Shown in pieces: positions 61,250 to 64,000 of a stretch of DNA of 64,000 bases. A program made the translations under genes and the position numbers. The stretch is taken from contig JAJEKV010000097.1 of assembly GCA_021234155.1 (NCBI GenBank), positions 3,722,074 to 3,786,073 on the forward strand. Direction: 5' to 3'. Position 1 is the stretch's first letter; each line of letters begins with the position of its first letter. This DNA is from Isoetes taiwanensis (Eukaryota > Streptophyta > Lycopodiopsida > Isoetales > Isoetaceae). A model generated the notes under the pieces. That model saw nothing but the letters and a program-made list of their open reading frames with translations. It was not told where the DNA came from and did no database searches.

Positions 61250-64000
61250 TAGAAGAGGAACAAACTCAAAAACTACTTAGCATGGAGACTGAAAAGAAGA
61301 GAAGCTAAAGAGAAATATAGTATAAAGAAAGGAAGAAACGAGTCTACAAGGGTCACTGGAAAAGAATGCACAGATAAGGTTGATGGGACAGCGGAACAAA
61401 ATGGATCTAAAAATGGCAACAACAAAGGCACAAGAACAGACAGAACATCGAAAGAGCCGATGGGAGGAATGATGAGTGAAGAAGAACACATAGAAAGGAA
61501 GAACATAATACGGTAGAAAGGAGCCAGGTAAGTGGGAGCCAGAACGAATAGTGGCATGGGAAACAAGGCGACTAAGAAAGATAAGATAAGATAGTGGCAT
61601 GGGAAAACAGGCAAGTGAAGCAAAGTAAAAAGGTCGAAATAAAAGAGAGTGGAAAAGAAAAAGTGGAGAAGGTGGAAGGGGACAAAACTCAGCAGGAAAA
61701 GCGGGAGAAAAGGAATCAATGACCCACATCGTTAACGAATAAACAATGAAAAAAAATACACACGGAACAAATGAATACATGGAACAAAAGGAAGGATAGA
61801 AACACGAACCAACAAGGAAATAAAAGAGCAAAAAGAAGTCAACAAAATTGCCAAACAGAGAGTGAACAAAAAATGAGTTAGAGACCAAAAAAACATGACT
61901 AATATGGTGCCAAACGGGACGGACCAATAGGTGAAAAATTAATAGTATCCAAAACTACACATATAGGGAGCAAGGGCAACAGAAGAAGTCCTAAGATGTT
62001 GAAACAAACGGTACTAACGTGAACCCGAAGGAAGCAACCTAACTCACAGAGACAACAAGAGACAACAACCGAAGAGACCGAAAAATGGGATCACAAAAAA
62101 AAGATAAGAAAGTGAACAAGTGTTGCACAAAGGCAAGAGTATCGAAGCAAAAAAAAAAGGGTGCTCAAAAGGGGGAATGCAACTGCAAATAGGATGACTA
62201 AAGCGAAAGATAGAGAACTAGGAACAACATGACCATCAACCGGATAGGTGACTCTATAAATGAATGGCTCAATGAGGATAAGAGACGACCTAAATATGTG
62301 CCTTCAACTAGAAAATAATAGTCAAAGAAGGTTCACAACTTGCAAACAACACCCAGAGCATCTCCAATGCCAAGAAGATAGATAAAATGAGCTATGAAAA
62401 GTAGAGACAACTCAAAAATTTGGGAAAAACAATGGTGGAGAAGAACTATGTATAAAAAGCTTTACAACGAGAAAGAAAGCACCAAAGGAAAACTAGCAAA
62501 GGCGCAACATGCAAGATGATTCTTTATCTACACTAACATCTTATGAACCAAAGGATCAGATGCACTAAAATAGATGAACCCATGCAAATGCATAAAAATT
62601 TGACATAGAGCAAAAAGAAGCCAAGTAAAGACACCGTGTTGAATACGCCAGCAAAAAACACATCACCATAATACCGCCACAAGCAATCACCAAAGAAAAA
62701 ATCATGATAGAAGAACTATAAACTGCCCTTAAGGGCTACCATGAGCGAAATAAGGACGGCATGTGTATTGCAAAGCCAAGAAAGGGGTACAATTGAAAAT
62801 ATGGTTAAAGAAAATAAGAAATGAGTCTACAAGTGTCACTGGAATAAAATAAAACATGATGCACAGATGAGGCTGATAGAGCAAGCACAATGAATCTAAA
62901 AACGGGGGTGAAAGCCAAGAACATAGAAACATTTAAAGGGAGCAAAGAGTACCCTCGTGACAAATGTAACACACCTAAAAACAAATAAATCTACTGACAA
63001 AAAGGAATAAACGAAAATAAAGGCATAAAGTACTTGAAAATAGATTTAATAGAAACAATGAGCAAATGAGGTTAGAAAACAAATTGAGATAATGAAGCAA
63101 TGGCGAGTGAATGGACCATATCGCAAAAACAAGTTCATAGGAATACAAAAAACTAGAATAACGATATCAAGCAGGAGACTGGAGAATCCTAGAGCAAAAA
63201 GACAATCATGATAAATAGACTAAGCATATTAAAGGGATGCAAAAGACACCAAGTAAAACAACTAGAATAAAAGCACAAAAAGAGGGACCAATAGTGGGCA
63301 AATGGCACAAGGGGTAACATCTGAAGTAAAAAACCAAACTGAAGCAAAGGACTAGATGATACTGGAGCCAATACATACAAAGGGGCAAAGGAACTTATGA
63401 AAACCATGGAACAAACACAGGGCAAAAAACCAAAAGGCCAAAGGTTTAACAAAGTCAATGGGGTGAAAAAGGAACTAGCCAAGCAGACGGACAACAATGG
63501 AACCTATACGACCAACTAGACTAACTGCACACCTGGCATTGAGACGAGAAACCTAAGTACAGAACAACCATAAGAGAGTATCAGAAACAGAGAAGCAAAA
63601 CAGAACACATGGTCCATCAATACCACAAAACCTGCTCGAGAAATGCTGGAGGTAACTAAAGATGACCATAAGGAATTACGATGATAAAAAACAAATCCAC
63701 GAACAATATATAAGAGATCCCAAGCATGGATCAAGTGATCAAATGAAGCAAATGAGATATATAAAAAACCAATGCTAAGAATGGATCTATGGAGGAGAAG
63801 CATATATCAGATGAAACCAGATAGGCACATGTACAAATCCTAAAGCACAATAAAACTATGCAGTACAAGCATTATCTACCAGATGCATATGACCAAAATA
63901 TGCATTAAACAAACAGCGCAAAATGTCGAAGGTCAACGAAAACTATATGAATAAAACCATATAAGAATTGATGAAGTGAAAATATTTAATGCGAATCACC
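61250..64000. repeat. Purine-rich non-coding DNA with diverged long-period repeat
   Basis: The plus strand is strongly A/G-rich over 2.7 kb. About 90 bp at 61328-61420 (GAGTCTACAAGGGTCACTGG, then ATGCACAGATAAGGTTGATG) recurs diverged at 62825-62905, a spacing near 1.49 kb, with weaker resemblances around 63250-63480. Long pyrimidine-biased minus-strand frames (Phe/Ser/Leu-rich) are by-products of this bias. No gene recognised. Confidence 0.55.

Noticed and set aside
61277-61927. Phe/Ser/Leu-rich minus-strand frame resembling a membrane protein
   Set aside because: Results from pyrimidine bias of the minus strand; no conserved motif and overlapping similar frames.

Overview
This is a gene-poor, transposon-packed stretch of a plant nuclear genome. 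A plant-type aldo-keto reductase with short GT-AG introns, LTR and TIR transposons and long dinucleotide arrays argue for a land plant. A pogo/Tigger-type DNA transposon and LINEs with simple-repeat tails make a non-seed vascular plant (fern or lycophyte) my best guess, but the species cannot be fixed from sequence alone.

Layout. 0.3-0.46 kb: a LINE-like 3' end with a (TTA)40 tail. 1.45-2.54 kb (minus): four exons of an aldo-keto reductase whose first exon is not found; a 5.4-kb pogo-like element (2563-8007) with 1.49-kb inverted arms sits in the intron upstream of them. 8.0-9.45 kb: small inverted-repeat elements. 9.8-15.15 kb: one GC-rich, decayed LINE. 15.2-17.6 kb: non-coding, with LINE 3'-end scraps. 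17.6-60.3 kb: an almost unbroken pile of at least fifteen LINE copies of one superfamily, mostly minus strand, lying head-to-tail with long (GA)n/(TC)n or (GGGA)n arrays at most joints. 60.3-64 kb: purine-rich, repetitive, non-coding DNA.

The LINEs encode ORF1 (coiled coil plus RRM-like domain) and ORF2 (APE-type endonuclease, reverse transcriptase, C-terminal CCHC knuckle). The copy at 23145-27195 has both frames open. In the three copies where the junction is readable (23847, 30853, 39048) ORF2 lies in the same frame as ORF1 after a single UAG, with no AUG ahead of the endonuclease core. Copies end in a short stem-loop with compensatory base changes, then a pentanucleotide and/or (TC)n tail. 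Four intact ORF1 starts and many 5'-truncated ends sit directly against simple repeats. I read this as a LINE group that primes on or inserts into (TC)n-type microsatellites and reuses the tails of older copies as landing pads.

Other elements have entered the pile: a solo LTR with a perfect 5-bp target duplication (33298-34935), a 4.8-kb TIR element with TTA duplication (43653-48430), a relative of it (34973 onward), a 625-bp hAT-like element with an 8-bp duplication (53624-54248) and a 322-bp MITE (59598-59919). Removing these joins the interrupted LINEs again, which orders the insertions in time. No functional host gene is certain other than the partial aldo-keto reductase. I saw no rRNA gene, CRISPR array or intact tRNA.
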